A stretch of DNA of 64,000 nucleotides from Scandinavium sp036271055 (GTDB taxonomy: Bacteria; Pseudomonadota; Gammaproteobacteria; Enterobacterales; Enterobacteriaceae): NCBI RefSeq assembly GCF_036271055.1, contig NZ_DATBBJ010000063.1:163958-227957 (forward strand), written 5' to 3'. Every line of letters starts with the position of its first letter. Positions within the stretch are counted from its first letter, which is position 1. The notes beneath the pieces are model-generated. The model saw only the letters and a program-made list of their open reading frames with translations, made no database searches and was not told where the DNA came from. Shown piece after piece: positions 1-9,210 of this stretch. A program made the position numbers and the translations under genes.

Positions 1-852
1 CGGGTTCTCAAAGCGACCGAGGATTTTCTGGATATAGGCGGCATGTTTATCGGCATCAAAACCATAACGTTTAATCAGCACCGCGCCGCTTTCGTCCATC
101 GCGCCTTTCACCACCGCACGGATTTTCTCATCAAGAATGGCATCGCGAATGGTTTGATGACCCGCGAGCTTGCCGAGGTAGGCGGTTATAGCATGCCCGG
201 TGTTCAGGGTGAAGAGCTTGCGCTCGACAAACGCCATCAGGTTGTCGGTTAATTCCATTCCCGGAATGTTTGGCAGCGCGCCTTTGAATTGGGTCTTATC
301 CACAATCCATTCGCTGAAGGTTTCAACGGTGACTTCCAGCGGGTCGTTAGTGGCAGATTCAGATGGTGGAACGATGCGGTCCACGGCGGAATCAACGAAG
401 CCCACATGTTCGGCAACCCAGGCTTTGTCTTCATCAGCCAGCGCTGCGTCAACGTGGCCTTTTAACTGGGTAGTGCCGCGCACCATGTTTTCACAGGCGA
501 TAATGTTCAGCGGAGTGTTGTTGCCAGCGGCTTTGCGCTTCGCCAGACCTTTCGCAATTGCCGGGGCGATACGCTCCAGCACCACAGGGCCGACGGCGGT
601 CGTCACTAAATCCACCTGAGCAATTAAATCGACGACATCATCGCCAATGCTGCTGACCGCGTTCACGCCTGAAACGGTTTCGACCTGCTCGTTTTCACCG
701 ACCACATGCACCTGATAACTATGACGGGCATTCAGGGCATCGAGCACCACCTGATTCACATCGGCGAACGTCAGGGTGATACCCGCATCGGCCAGCAGTT
801 TGCCGATAAAGCCACGTCCAATATTACCTGCGCCAAAATGTAATGCTTTCAT
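1..852 (-). CDS. mtlD: mannitol-1-phosphate 5-dehydrogenase, 3' part cut off by the window
   Basis: Oxidises mannitol 1-phosphate, the product of MtlA, to fructose 6-phosphate with NAD in the cytoplasm. Reading the minus strand from the ATG at 852 gives an open frame of 284 codons running off the window edge. It starts MKALHFGAGNIGRGFIG, the Rossmann GxGxxGxG dinucleotide-binding motif of the family. About three quarters of the usual ~382 residues are present. The gene lies 104 bp downstream of mtlA in the same direction, as in the E. coli mtlADR operon. Short frames on the other strand here are shadows. Confidence 0.95.
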   Translation of the reverse strand, partial: MKALHFGAGNIGRGFIGKLLADAGITLTFADVNQVVLDALNARHSYQVHVVGENEQVETVSGVNAVSSIGDDVVDLIAQVDLVTTAVGPVVLERIAPAIAKGLAKRKAAGNNTPLNIIACENMVRGTTQLKGHVDAALADEDKAWVAEHVGFVDSAVDRIVPPSESATNDPLEVTVETFSEWIVDKTQFKGALPNIPGMELTDNLMAFVERKLFTLNTGHAITAYLGKLAGHQTIRDAILDEKIRAVVKGAMDESGAVLIKRYGFDADKHAAYIQKILGRFENP

Positions 853-867
853 AGTATTAACCTTCAT

Positions 868-952
868 CAATGTTTTTACCCGAGAGGGCTCGGGTGAGGG
901 CGTGTGGAGTTTCTCCCTCACCGAAACCCTCTCCCTGAAAGGAGAGGGATGA
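868..952. repeat. palindromic intergenic element between mtlA and mtlD
   Basis: The mtlA-mtlD gap holds two short palindromes: CCCGAGagggCTCGGG near 880, and a CCCTCTCC/GGAGAGGG pair near 930-948. Such elements are typical of intergenic palindromic repeats in enterobacteria. It may modulate mtlA/mtlD message stability; that role is inferred. Confidence 0.5.
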
Positions 953-956
953 TTAC

Positions 957-2879
957 TTAAGCGACTCGGTTACCCGAAATCAGGGCCAACACTTCACCTA
1001 CACTGTTGGTGGTTGCCAGACGCTCGATAACGGATTCATCGTCCAGGGCGTTGGTCAGGCTGGTAATGACGTGGATGTGTTCGTTATTACGCGCCGCGAT
1101 GCCAATCACCAGGCGGGCAATGTCGTCTGGCTCATCGCCGAAACGCACGCCATCAGGATACTGACAGAATACCACGCCGGTTTTCAGCACTCGGTCCTTC
1201 GCTTCGATGGTGCCGTGTGGAACCGCGATGGACTCACCGAGATAGGTTGAAGTCAGTTGCTCACGCTCAAGCATCGCTGCCACATACTCTGGCTCAACGT
1301 AGCCGCCTTTCACCAGTTGCTCACCGGCAAAACGGATGGCTTCTTCTTTGCTGAATGCTTTACAGCCGAGGAAAATGTTTTCCGCGCCAAGTTTGAACAG
1401 GTGGCTGTCGTCTGGCTCGAAGCTGGCTTGCAGCGTTTCGCGCACTTTCACTTCGTTATCTTCATGACGCTGCGCCGCAACCAGACGTTCGGTCAGACTG
1501 GTGTACAGACCGCTGTCGAGGAAGTTGGTCAGCGAAATATGTTGAGCCTGTGGCACCTGGCGCATCGCACGCTCGGTCAGGTCGCGGTGAGTGATCACCA
1601 GGTCGACATCCGGCGGCAGGTTGTTGATAGCGCTGTTGGTGACAGAAATATTGCTCAGACCCGCATCAGCGACTTTCTTACGCAGTACGCCTGCACCCAT
1701 CGCGCTGGAACCCATACCGGCATCACAGGCAACGATGATTTTACGCACGTGGCTCAGGTCGTTGGTCACGTCGCCTGCGGTCAGCGGGTTCGCTGCACCT
1801 TTAGACTCGGCTTTCATGTCCTGCATACGACGGGTTGCCGCATCGATATCGTCTTCTTCTTTCACTTTGCTGGTTTTCAGCAGAATCGCTGACACCACGA
1901 AGGAGACAGCCATTGCCGCACAAATCGCCGCAATGTTAGCGAAGTAAGCACCTTTCGGGGTCATCGCCAGCACTGCCAGGATAGAACCTGGGGAAGCCGG
2001 AGACACCAGGCCACCGTTCAGTACGCTCAGGGTGAACACACCGGTCATACCGCCGAGGATAACGGCGAGGATCAGACGTGGGTTCATCAGCACGTAAGGG
2101 AAGTAAATTTCGTGGATACCGCCCAGGAAGTGAATGATTGCCGCACCGCCCGCAGACTGTTTAGCACTGCCACGACCGAAGAACATGTATGCCAGCAGGA
2201 CACCCATACCCGGACCCGGGTTCGCTTCAATCAGGAAGAAGATGGATTTGCCCAGCTCATGGGACTGCTGAATACCCAGCGGCGAGAAGATACCGTGGTT
2301 GATGGCGTTGTTGAGGAACAGGATTTTCGCCGGTTCAACAAAGATAGACGCCAGCGGCAGCATGTCGTGCACAACCATGAAGTTAACGCCCGCAGCCAGC
2401 ACTTTCGACAGCACTTCAACCGCAGGGCCAATGCCGAGGAACGCCAGCACCGCGAGGATCATCCCGATGATGCCCGCAGAGAAGTTGTTCACCAGCATTT
2501 CGAAGCCGGACTTAATCTTCCCGTCTACCCAAATGTCGAAGCGTTTAATCGCCCAGCCGCCCAGAGGACCGGCAATCATCGCGCCAAGGAACATTGGCAT
2601 ATCAGCGCCGACGATAACGCCCATGGTGGTAATCGCACCGACCACACCGCCGCGGTCACCGCCAACCAGACGACCACCGGTATAACCGATGAGCAGCGGC
2701 AGCAGATAAGTAATCATTGGGCCAACAAGTTTCGCCAGCGTCTCGTTTGGCAACCATCCTGTTGGAATAAATAATGCGGTGATGATACCCCACGCGATAA
2801 ACGCGCCGATGTTAGGCATCACCATATTGCTGAGGAATCGACCAAAGCTTTGCACTTTGATCTTGATATCGGATGACAT
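957..2879 (-). CDS. mtlA: PTS mannitol transporter, fused IICBA
   Basis: Inner-membrane permease that imports D-mannitol and phosphorylates it to mannitol 1-phosphate. The 640 residues hold an N-terminal IIC membrane domain (~1-340), a IIB domain with the phosphocysteine in VACDAGMGSS (Cys385) and a C-terminal IIA domain with the phosphohistidine in AVPHGT (His555). These match Cys384 and His554 of the 637-residue E. coli protein. The start at 2879 begins MSSDIKIK and has AAGGGG upstream; an in-frame ATG three codons earlier is less likely. It is the first gene of the mtlAD operon, and the region upstream carries several CRP-like sites. Confidence 0.97.
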   Translation of the reverse strand: MSSDIKIKVQSFGRFLSNMVMPNIGAFIAWGIITALFIPTGWLPNETLAKLVGPMITYLLPLLIGYTGGRLVGGDRGGVVGAITTMGVIVGADMPMFLGAMIAGPLGGWAIKRFDIWVDGKIKSGFEMLVNNFSAGIIGMILAVLAFLGIGPAVEVLSKVLAAGVNFMVVHDMLPLASIFVEPAKILFLNNAINHGIFSPLGIQQSHELGKSIFFLIEANPGPGMGVLLAYMFFGRGSAKQSAGGAAIIHFLGGIHEIYFPYVLMNPRLILAVILGGMTGVFTLSVLNGGLVSPASPGSILAVLAMTPKGAYFANIAAICAAMAVSFVVSAILLKTSKVKEEDDIDAATRRMQDMKAESKGAANPLTAGDVTNDLSHVRKIIVACDAGMGSSAMGAGVLRKKVADAGLSNISVTNSAINNLPPDVDLVITHRDLTERAMRQVPQAQHISLTNFLDSGLYTSLTERLVAAQRHEDNEVKVRETLQASFEPDDSHLFKLGAENIFLGCKAFSKEEAIRFAGEQLVKGGYVEPEYVAAMLEREQLTSTYLGESIAVPHGTIEAKDRVLKTGVVFCQYPDGVRFGDEPDDIARLVIGIAARNNEHIHVITSLTNALDDESVIERLATTNSVGEVLALISGNRVA

Positions 2880-3024
2880 AAAAAACACCCCTTCTTTTGT
2901 TTGCTGTCGCGCAGGCTAAACGCCCGAGGTTTATTGTTAATTGGCGGCAGAGGTATAGCCGGACCCTGTTGTTAATGCGAAATCTGGCACTGAATCGTTC
3001 AACTGTCCAGTTAGCGCCCTTTGA

Positions 3025-3201
3025 TGTGATCCTTGTCACGCTAATGGTGGGTGATGAGGCGTAGTTGAGGTGATCTTCATCACATAATGGCTGTGTAAAA
3101 AAAGAACGAAGGCTGAAAAATCGCCTCTATAGAGTGCTTAATGTGACATTTATCACATTTTATCATTGGCTGTTTGTTGTTGTTGTGTGACGTGAGTCAC
3201 A
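3025..3201. promoter_or_regulatory. array of four CRP-like sites upstream of mtlA
   Basis: Four matches to TGTGA-N6-TCACA lie in the 527-bp gap between mtlA and yibI: 3025-3040 (one mismatch), 3069-3084 (one mismatch), 3142-3157 (perfect) and 3186-3201 (perfect). Centres are 44, 73 and 44 bp apart. Known biology: the E. coli mtlA promoter has multiple CRP sites. The array probably gives catabolite control of mtlA on the minus strand. No gene is seen in the rest of the 2880-3406 gap. Confidence 0.75.
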
Positions 3202-3406
3202 AAGTATTTTCGTTCGCTCGAAGGCAATTGTGATCTCTCGCTAATTCCTGGTTTCTGCTGTCACGGAGTAACACTTCAGATGGACGGCGAGTTTACGGAT
3301 TCTGTGTTATAGCAATATGACCGACTAACAATAAGTTTAGCGTTATCACTCAGGCATTCCGTCATGGGGTGCGTGCCGATGGGCGTGTCATAATTTCGAG
3401 GCGGCT

Positions 3407-3730
3407 ATGTTTCTTAATTATTTTGCGTTGGGTGTGCTGCTTTTCGTTTTCCTGGTGATTTTTTACGGGATCATTATTTTGCATGACATTCCCTACTTAA
3501 TCGCCAAATCGCGTAATCATCCTCACGCCGACGCCATTCATGTCGCGGGTTGGGTGAGCCTTTTTACGCTTCATGTTATCTGGCCATTTCTGTGGATTTG
3601 GGCCACGTTGTACCGCCCAGAGCGGGGTTGGGGTATGCAAAACGAGCATGACGCGTTCATCCTGTTGCAACAGCGCGTCACCGAACTTGAACAGAAAGTC
3701 GCTGAAACTGAACGCTCGTCTGCGGAGTAA
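3407..3730 (+). CDS. yibI: YibI-like inner membrane protein (DUF3302)
   Basis: Small membrane protein of 107 residues with two hydrophobic segments (about 5-27 and 44-65) and a short hydrophilic tail with coiled-coil character (about 80-105). It matches E. coli YibI in position and type. Molecular function is unknown. It ends 5 bp before the HlyD-type gene yibH. Small membrane proteins of this kind often accompany HlyD-like subunits lacking their own transporter, as AaeX does for AaeA; that parallel is inference. Confidence 0.85.
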   Translation: MFLNYFALGVLLFVFLVIFYGIIILHDIPYLIAKSRNHPHADAIHVAGWVSLFTLHVIWPFLWIWATLYRPERGWGMQNEHDAFILLQQRVTELEQKVAETERSSAE

Positions 3731-3735
3731 ACATC

Positions 3736-4872
3736 ATGGATTTACTCATTATTTTGACCTACGTCGCGCTGGCCTGGGCGATATTTAAAATATTCAAAAT
3801 CCCGGTAAATAAATGGACGATACCGACGGCGGCATTAGGCGGTGTGTTTATTGTTAGCGGGCTTATCTTATTAATGAATTATAACCACCCGTATACCGCG
3901 CAAGCGCAAAAAGCGGTGATCTCTATTGCCATTACGCCGCAGGTGACGGGCATCGTCAGTGAAGTGACCAATAAACAAAATGCGCTGATTAAAAAAGGTG
4001 AAGTGCTTTTTAAAATTGACCCGACGCGTTATCAGGCCCGCGTTGATCGTCTGGCGGCTGATTTAGTCACAGCTATTCACAATACCGAGGCGATGAAAGG
4101 GCAATTAAGCGAAGCGCTGGCGAATACCCAGCGTGCCAGTGCCGAGCGCGACAAGTTGTATAAAGATTATCAGCGTTATCTGCAAGGCAGTAAGGCGAAA
4201 GTGAACCCATTCGCGGCAAGTGATATCGACAACGCGCGGCAAAATTATCTGGCTCAGGATGCGGTGGTGAAATCATCTGTCGCGCAACAAACCCAGGTCC
4301 AGAGCCAGCTCGACAGCATGGTGAACGGTGAGCAATCGCAGGTAGCCAGTTTACGCGCGCAGCTCACGGAGGCCCGCTACAATCTCGATCAAACCGTCGT
4401 GCGTGCGCCCAGCGATGGCTATGCCACGCAGGTTCTCATACGCCCTGGCACCTACGCCGCCGCGATACCACTGCGTCCAGTAATGGTGTTTATTCCCGAA
4501 CAAAAACGGCAAATAGTCGCGCAGTTCCGTCAGAATTCTTTACTACGCCTGGAACCCGGCGACGTTGCGGAAGTGGTGTTTAATGCACTGCCCGGTCAGG
4601 TTTTTGTCGGCAAGCTGACGACCATTATTCCGATTGTGCCCGGCGGTTCTTATCAGGCGCAAGGCACGCTCCAGTCTCTGACCGTCGTGCCAGGTACTGA
4701 TGCCGTTCAGGCGCTGATTGAACTTGATCCCAACGCGCAGGTGGAAGCCTTGCCAGACGGCATTTTCGCGCAGGTCGCGGTCTATTCAGATCATTTCAGC
4801 CACGTGGCGGTCATGCGCAAAGTCCTTTTGCGGATGACCAGTTGGATGCACTACCTGTATCTCGATCATTAA
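3736..4872 (+). CDS. yibH: YibH, HlyD-family membrane fusion protein
   Basis: A 378-residue periplasmic adaptor-like protein, the same length as E. coli YibH. Two N-terminal hydrophobic segments (~2-20 and 29-47) anchor it. A lipoyl/barrel-sandwich half-motif follows (ITPQVTGIVSEV, ~67), then an alpha-helical hairpin rich in Ala, Gln and Arg (~105-205), the second half-motif (VRAPSDGYATQV, ~223) and a beta-barrel domain. Such proteins usually link an inner-membrane transporter to an outer-membrane channel, but no dedicated transporter is encoded next to it. Substrate unknown. Confidence 0.88.
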   Translation: MDLLIILTYVALAWAIFKIFKIPVNKWTIPTAALGGVFIVSGLILLMNYNHPYTAQAQKAVISIAITPQVTGIVSEVTNKQNALIKKGEVLFKIDPTRYQARVDRLAADLVTAIHNTEAMKGQLSEALANTQRASAERDKLYKDYQRYLQGSKAKVNPFAASDIDNARQNYLAQDAVVKSSVAQQTQVQSQLDSMVNGEQSQVASLRAQLTEARYNLDQTVVRAPSDGYATQVLIRPGTYAAAIPLRPVMVFIPEQKRQIVAQFRQNSLLRLEPGDVAEVVFNALPGQVFVGKLTTIIPIVPGGSYQAQGTLQSLTVVPGTDAVQALIELDPNAQVEALPDGIFAQVAVYSDHFSHVAVMRKVLLRMTSWMHYLYLDH

Positions 4873-4932
4873 CCTGAATTTTTACCTCGCCTGCGCCATA
4901 CTGATCTCTTTGTTCAGGATAGGGAGCAGGCG

Positions 4933-5541
4933 ATGAAACTGATCGGCAGTTATACCAGCCCGTTTGTGCGTAAAATTTCGGTGATCTTGCTGGAAAAGGG
5001 GATAACCTTCGAGTTTATCAACGAGATGCCCTATAACGCCGAAAACGGTGTCGGCAAGTACAATCCGCTCGGCAAAGTCCCGGCGCTGGTGACCGGCGAG
5101 GGGGAATGCTGGTACGACTCACCGATTATTGCGCAGTACATCGAACTGCTGGATATCGCGCCTGCAATGGTGCCGCGCGAGCCGAAAGCTGCGTTGCACA
5201 CGCGTCAGCTCGAAGCGCTGGCTGACGGCATAATGGATGCCGGGCTGGTTATCGTGCGTGAACTGGCCCGTCCGGTGGCACAACAATCGCCGGAAGAACT
5301 GCTGCGCCAGCGTGAGAAAGTCACCCGTGGGCTGGATGCGCTGGACGGCTTTGTCGCCGATGGCACGCTGAAAGCCGAAGAACTCAATCTGGCCACTATC
5401 GCCGTTGCCTGCGCGGTGGGCTATCTCAATTTCCGTCGTCTCTCTCCGGGCTGGTGCGCCGAGCGTCCACATTTGGTGAAGCTTGTGGAAACGCTGTTCC
5501 AGCGCGACAGTTTTGCCCGCACAGAACCGCCAAAAGCGTAA
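4933..5541 (+). CDS. yibF: YibF, glutathione S-transferase family protein
   Basis: Cytoplasmic GST-fold protein of 202 residues, the same length as E. coli YibF. The N-terminal thioredoxin-like domain opens MKLIGSYTSPFVRKISV and contains the cis-proline region GKVPAL (~48) and the glutathione-contacting DSPIIAQYI (~63). An all-helical C-terminal domain follows. AGGGAGCAGGCG precedes the ATG. The natural substrate is not known. It lies upstream of selA in the same direction. Confidence 0.9.
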   Translation: MKLIGSYTSPFVRKISVILLEKGITFEFINEMPYNAENGVGKYNPLGKVPALVTGEGECWYDSPIIAQYIELLDIAPAMVPREPKAALHTRQLEALADGIMDAGLVIVRELARPVAQQSPEELLRQREKVTRGLDALDGFVADGTLKAEELNLATIAVACAVGYLNFRRLSPGWCAERPHLVKLVETLFQRDSFARTEPPKA

Positions 5542-5635
5542 CGCTAATCAATGTCGCGCTACCCGCATTCGCAGTACAATTCGCGCACGTTTATTCCCCT
5601 CTCCCGTGTGGAGGGGGCATACCACAGGCTTACTC

Positions 5636-7024
5636 ATGACCACCGAAAACCCTTCGCTGTTCAGTCAAATTCCCGCCACCGATCGCCTGTTGCGCGATCC
5701 GGCATTTTCATCGCTTATCGCAAACGCCGGGCATAGCCAGGTGGCAAATGTGTTACGTCAGTTGCAGGACGAAGCCCGCACGGTGATTCGTGATAACGGC
5801 ACGCTGCCCGTCTGGTGTCACGACTGGCATCAGGCCGCTGCCGAGCGTTTATCCACAGATGCCCAAAGCCCGCTACGCCCGGTGTTTAACCTCACTGGCA
5901 CCGTGTTGCACACCAATCTTGGCCGTGCGTTGCAGGCAGAAGTCGCCGTTGAAGCGGTTATGCAAGTAATGCGTTCCCCGGTGACGCTGGAATATTCACT
6001 CGACGGCGCAGGGCGTGGACATCGCGATAGTGCGCTGGCAGATTTACTCTGCCGACTGACGGGCGCGGAAGATGCCTGTATCGTCAACAACAACGCGGCT
6101 GCGGTGCTGCTGATGTTAGCGGCGACGGCGAACGGCAAAGAGGTGGTGGTTTCACGCGGTGAGCTGGTGGAAATTGGCGGCGCGTTCCGTATTCCCGATG
6201 TCATGCGTCAGGCAGGCTGCGTATTGCGCGAAGTGGGCACTACCAATCGCACACACGCGCGTGATTATCGCGAGGCCATCAACGACAGCACCGGTCTGCT
6301 GATGAAAGTGCATACCAGTAACTACAGCGTGGAAGGGTTCACCAAAGCGGTGGACGAAGCTGAACTGGCGGCGATAGGTCAGGAATTCGACATTCCCGTA
6401 GTGGCGGATTTAGGCAGCGGCTCGCTGGTGGATTTGAGCCAGTTCGGTTTGCCGAAAGAGCCCATGCCGCAGGCGCTGATTGCCAGCGGTGTGAGCCTGG
6501 TGAGTTTCTCCGGCGATAAATTACTCGGTGGCCCGCAGGCCGGAATTATCGTCGGCAAGCGTGAGTTGATTGCAAAATTGCAATCGCATCCGCTTAAGCG
6601 CGCATTACGTGCAGACAAAATGACATTAGCCGCGCTGGAAGCCACGTTACGCCTCTATTTGCATCCGGAGAAATTAACCCAGGCGTTGCCGACATTGCGT
6701 TTGCTAACGCGCTCGCAGGAAGAGATCCGCAAGCAAGCCGAGGGCTTGCTGACCCCACTCCAGGCGCATTATCCTGAATTCACCGTTCAGCTTGAGCCGT
6801 GCTTATCGCAGATTGGCAGTGGCTCATTGCCTGTTGACCGTCTGCCTTCTTACGCGCTGACATTCACGCCGAAAGATGGACGGGGTGCGGCACTCGAAGC
6901 GCTGGCACAACGTTGGCGACACCTCGACACGCCTGTGCTTGGGCGCATTGGCGATGGCCGTTTATGGCTCGATTTACGCTGTCTTGAGGATCAACCGCGC
7001 TTTCTGGAGAGTGTGCTGAAATGA
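5636..7024 (+). CDS. selA: L-seryl-tRNA(Sec) selenium transferase
   Basis: PLP enzyme that converts seryl-tRNA(Sec) to selenocysteinyl-tRNA(Sec) using selenophosphate. The start at 5636 (MTTENPSLFSQIPATDRLL) gives 462 residues, close to the 463 of E. coli; an upstream in-frame extension overlapping yibF has no support. The PLP lysine is Lys295 in SFSGDKLLGGPQAG, the same number as in E. coli. The stop overlaps the selB start (ATGA). The tRNA gene selC is not in this window. Selenoproteins such as formate dehydrogenases are presumably encoded elsewhere. Confidence 0.97.
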   Translation: MTTENPSLFSQIPATDRLLRDPAFSSLIANAGHSQVANVLRQLQDEARTVIRDNGTLPVWCHDWHQAAAERLSTDAQSPLRPVFNLTGTVLHTNLGRALQAEVAVEAVMQVMRSPVTLEYSLDGAGRGHRDSALADLLCRLTGAEDACIVNNNAAAVLLMLAATANGKEVVVSRGELVEIGGAFRIPDVMRQAGCVLREVGTTNRTHARDYREAINDSTGLLMKVHTSNYSVEGFTKAVDEAELAAIGQEFDIPVVADLGSGSLVDLSQFGLPKEPMPQALIASGVSLVSFSGDKLLGGPQAGIIVGKRELIAKLQSHPLKRALRADKMTLAALEATLRLYLHPEKLTQALPTLRLLTRSQEEIRKQAEGLLTPLQAHYPEFTVQLEPCLSQIGSGSLPVDRLPSYALTFTPKDGRGAALEALAQRWRHLDTPVLGRIGDGRLWLDLRCLEDQPRFLESVLK

Positions 7025-8880
7025 TTATTGCCACCGCCGGGCACGTCGACCACGGCAAAACCACGCTGCTACAGGCTATTACCGGGGTGAATGCCTCGCA
7101 CTTACCCGAAGAGAAAGCGCGTGGCATGACTATCGATCTCGGTTACGCCTACTGGCCGCAACCCGATGGGCGTGTACCAGGGTTTATCGATGTGCCGGGC
7201 CACGAAAAATTTTTGGCGAATATGCTGGCGGGTGTCGGCGGTATTGATCATGCACTGCTGGTGGTGGCCTGTGACGATGGCGTGATGGCCCAAACGCGTG
7301 AACATCTGGCGATTTTGCAGCTAACGGGCAAGTCCACGTTAACCGTGGCGTTGACCAAAACCGATCGCGTGGATGCCGTGCGTATCGCCGACGTTCGCCA
7401 GAAAATTACCGACGTTTTGCGTGAGTATGGTTTTGTGGATGTCTCGCTGTTCGACACCGCTGCCACGCAAATGCAGGGTATTGATGAATTGCGCGCCCAT
7501 CTTTTACAGCTGGCTGAACGCCAGCAGGTTTCGCATCAGCGTTTTCGGCTGGCGATTGACCGGGCGTTTACCGTCAAAGGCGCGGGGCTGGTGGTGACGG
7601 GCACGGCACTCTCTGGTGAAGTGAATATCGGCGATACATTATGGCTGACGGGCGTTGATAAACCGATGCGCGTGCGTGGATTGCATGCGCAGAATCAGCC
7701 TGTAGAAAAGGCGCTCGCCGGGCAGCGTATCGCGCTCAATATCACTGGCGATGCACAGAAAGAAGAACTGAATCGCGGTGACTGGCTGTTGGCGCAACAA
7801 CCCGGTGAGCCGTCTGAGCGTGTGATTGTTGAACTTCACTGCCACGCGCCGCTCAGCCAGTGGCAGCCGCTGCATATTCATCACGCCGCAAGCCACATTA
7901 CCGGACGCGTATCACTGCTGGAAAATAATCTGGCAGAGCTAGTGTTCGATACGCCGCTGTGGCTGGCAGATAACGACCGTTTGGTGCTACGCGATATCTC
8001 TGCCCGAACGACTTTAGCGGGTGCGCGAGTCGTCACCCTCACTCCACCGCGTCGCGGTAAACGTAAACCGGAATATCTGGCCTGGCTGGCAAAACTCACT
8101 GTGGCGCAAAGTGATGCCCAGGCGCTGGCGATTCATTTACAGCGTGAAGCGGTTCGTTTGAGTGAATTTGGCTGGGCGCGACAGCTCAACGACACGGGTC
8201 TGACAGAACTGACTCAACAGTTCGATTTGCTGAAAGCAGGCGACAGTATTCTGAGTAACACCCTCGCGACACGCTGGCAGGAAAAACTGCTCGCTGCGCT
8301 GACGATTTATCACGATCAGCATCGTGATGAACCGGGGCCGGGCCGCGAACGTCTGCGGCGCATTGCGCTGCCGATGGAAGATGAAGCGTTGGTGCTGGCG
8401 CTGCTGGAGCAAATGCGCGGGGCGGGGGTGATTGGTAGTCATCATGGCTGGCTGCATTTGCCCGACCACAAAGCCGGATTCACCGAGGAACAGGCGGTGC
8501 TGTGGCAAAAAGTACAATCGATGTTTGGCGATGAGCCGTGGTGGGTACGTGATTTAGCGCAACAGGTTGGGGCAGACGAACAGACCATGCGGGTCACGCT
8601 GCGTCAGGCGGCGCAACAAGGGATGATCACCGCGATCGTGAAAGACCGTTATTATCGCAATGACAGAATTGTGCAGTTTGCCGGACTGATTCGTGAACTC
8701 GACACCGAGAAAGGCTCAACCTGTGCAGCCGATTTCCGCGACAGTCTGAACGTTGGGCGCAAACTGGCGATCCAAATTCTCGAATATTTCGACCGTATCG
8801 GTTTCACCCGCCGTCGAGGCAACGATCACCTTTTACGTGACGCGATGCTGTTCCCGCAGGCGGATAACGGCAAAGTGTAA
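7021..8880 (+). CDS. selB: selenocysteine-specific elongation factor SelB
   Basis: GTPase that delivers selenocysteinyl-tRNA(Sec) to UGA codons by binding the SECIS hairpin of the mRNA. The 619 residues start with an EF-Tu-like G domain: P-loop GHVDHGKTTL (residues 7-16), DVPGHE (~60) and the guanine-specificity motif TKTD (~117). Beta-barrel domains and four C-terminal winged helices (about 380-619) follow and bind the SECIS element. It is translationally coupled to selA through a 4-bp overlap. E. coli SelB has 614 residues. Confidence 0.97.
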   Translation: MIIATAGHVDHGKTTLLQAITGVNASHLPEEKARGMTIDLGYAYWPQPDGRVPGFIDVPGHEKFLANMLAGVGGIDHALLVVACDDGVMAQTREHLAILQLTGKSTLTVALTKTDRVDAVRIADVRQKITDVLREYGFVDVSLFDTAATQMQGIDELRAHLLQLAERQQVSHQRFRLAIDRAFTVKGAGLVVTGTALSGEVNIGDTLWLTGVDKPMRVRGLHAQNQPVEKALAGQRIALNITGDAQKEELNRGDWLLAQQPGEPSERVIVELHCHAPLSQWQPLHIHHAASHITGRVSLLENNLAELVFDTPLWLADNDRLVLRDISARTTLAGARVVTLTPPRRGKRKPEYLAWLAKLTVAQSDAQALAIHLQREAVRLSEFGWARQLNDTGLTELTQQFDLLKAGDSILSNTLATRWQEKLLAALTIYHDQHRDEPGPGRERLRRIALPMEDEALVLALLEQMRGAGVIGSHHGWLHLPDHKAGFTEEQAVLWQKVQSMFGDEPWWVRDLAQQVGADEQTMRVTLRQAAQQGMITAIVKDRYYRNDRIVQFAGLIRELDTEKGSTCAADFRDSLNVGRKLAIQILEYFDRIGFTRRRGNDHLLRDAMLFPQADNGKV

Positions 8881-8885
8881 AACAT

Positions 8886-8904
8886 CCCCGGCGAAAAGCC
8901 GGGG
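8886..8904. terminator. hairpin after selB
   Basis: CCCCGGC and GCCGGGG form a 7-bp stem with a 5-nt loop between the convergent selB and small repeat-protein genes. There is no long T-run, so it is at best a weak bidirectional terminator. Confidence 0.5.
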
Positions 8905-8910
8905 AATCGA

Positions 8911-9210
8911 TCAATGACCGGTGACGACAGCTGCCGCAACTGGATTGTCGGAATTAGCCACGACGGCTGTACGGGCAACAGGGTGACGACCGTTATTACC
9001 TGTCGCTGCGGCCATTGCCACAGGATTGTCGGAATTCGCTACCACGACGCCACGGGCAACAGGGTTGTTACCGTTACCGCTGGTGGCAGTGGCCATCGCA
9101 ACAGGATGGTCGGATGATGCAATGGCTGCGCCACGGGCAACCGGGTGATAACCAGCAATGGCAGGAAGAGTCATGGTTGCGAGAGCTAAAGTCAGAATAA
9201 TTTTTTTCAA
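8911..9210 (-). CDS. small secreted protein made of three PVAR/PVAM repeats, function unknown
   Basis: I do not recognise this gene by function. Starting at the TTG at 9210, preceded by AGAGAT, it encodes 99 residues with a clean signal peptide (LKKIILTLALATMTLPAIA, cleavage after AIA). The mature part consists of three imperfect repeats of about 27 residues. Each is built as (Y/N/H)PVAR, a short hydrophobic stretch, (S/N)SD(H/N)PVA(M/A), then Thr/Gly/Asn. The frame stays open upstream to an ATG at 9306, but that start would bury the signal peptide. It is likely periplasmic or extracellular. It is convergent with selB and divergent from aldB. Confidence 0.65.
   Translation of the reverse strand: MKKIILTLALATMTLPAIAGYHPVARGAAIASSDHPVAMATATSGNGNNPVARGVVVANSDNPVAMAAATGNNGRHPVARTAVVANSDNPVAAAVVTGH

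Noticed and set aside
200..619. Plus-strand open frame near the window start
   Set aside because: The minus strand here codes the N-terminal part of MtlD without interruption, so this frame is incidental.
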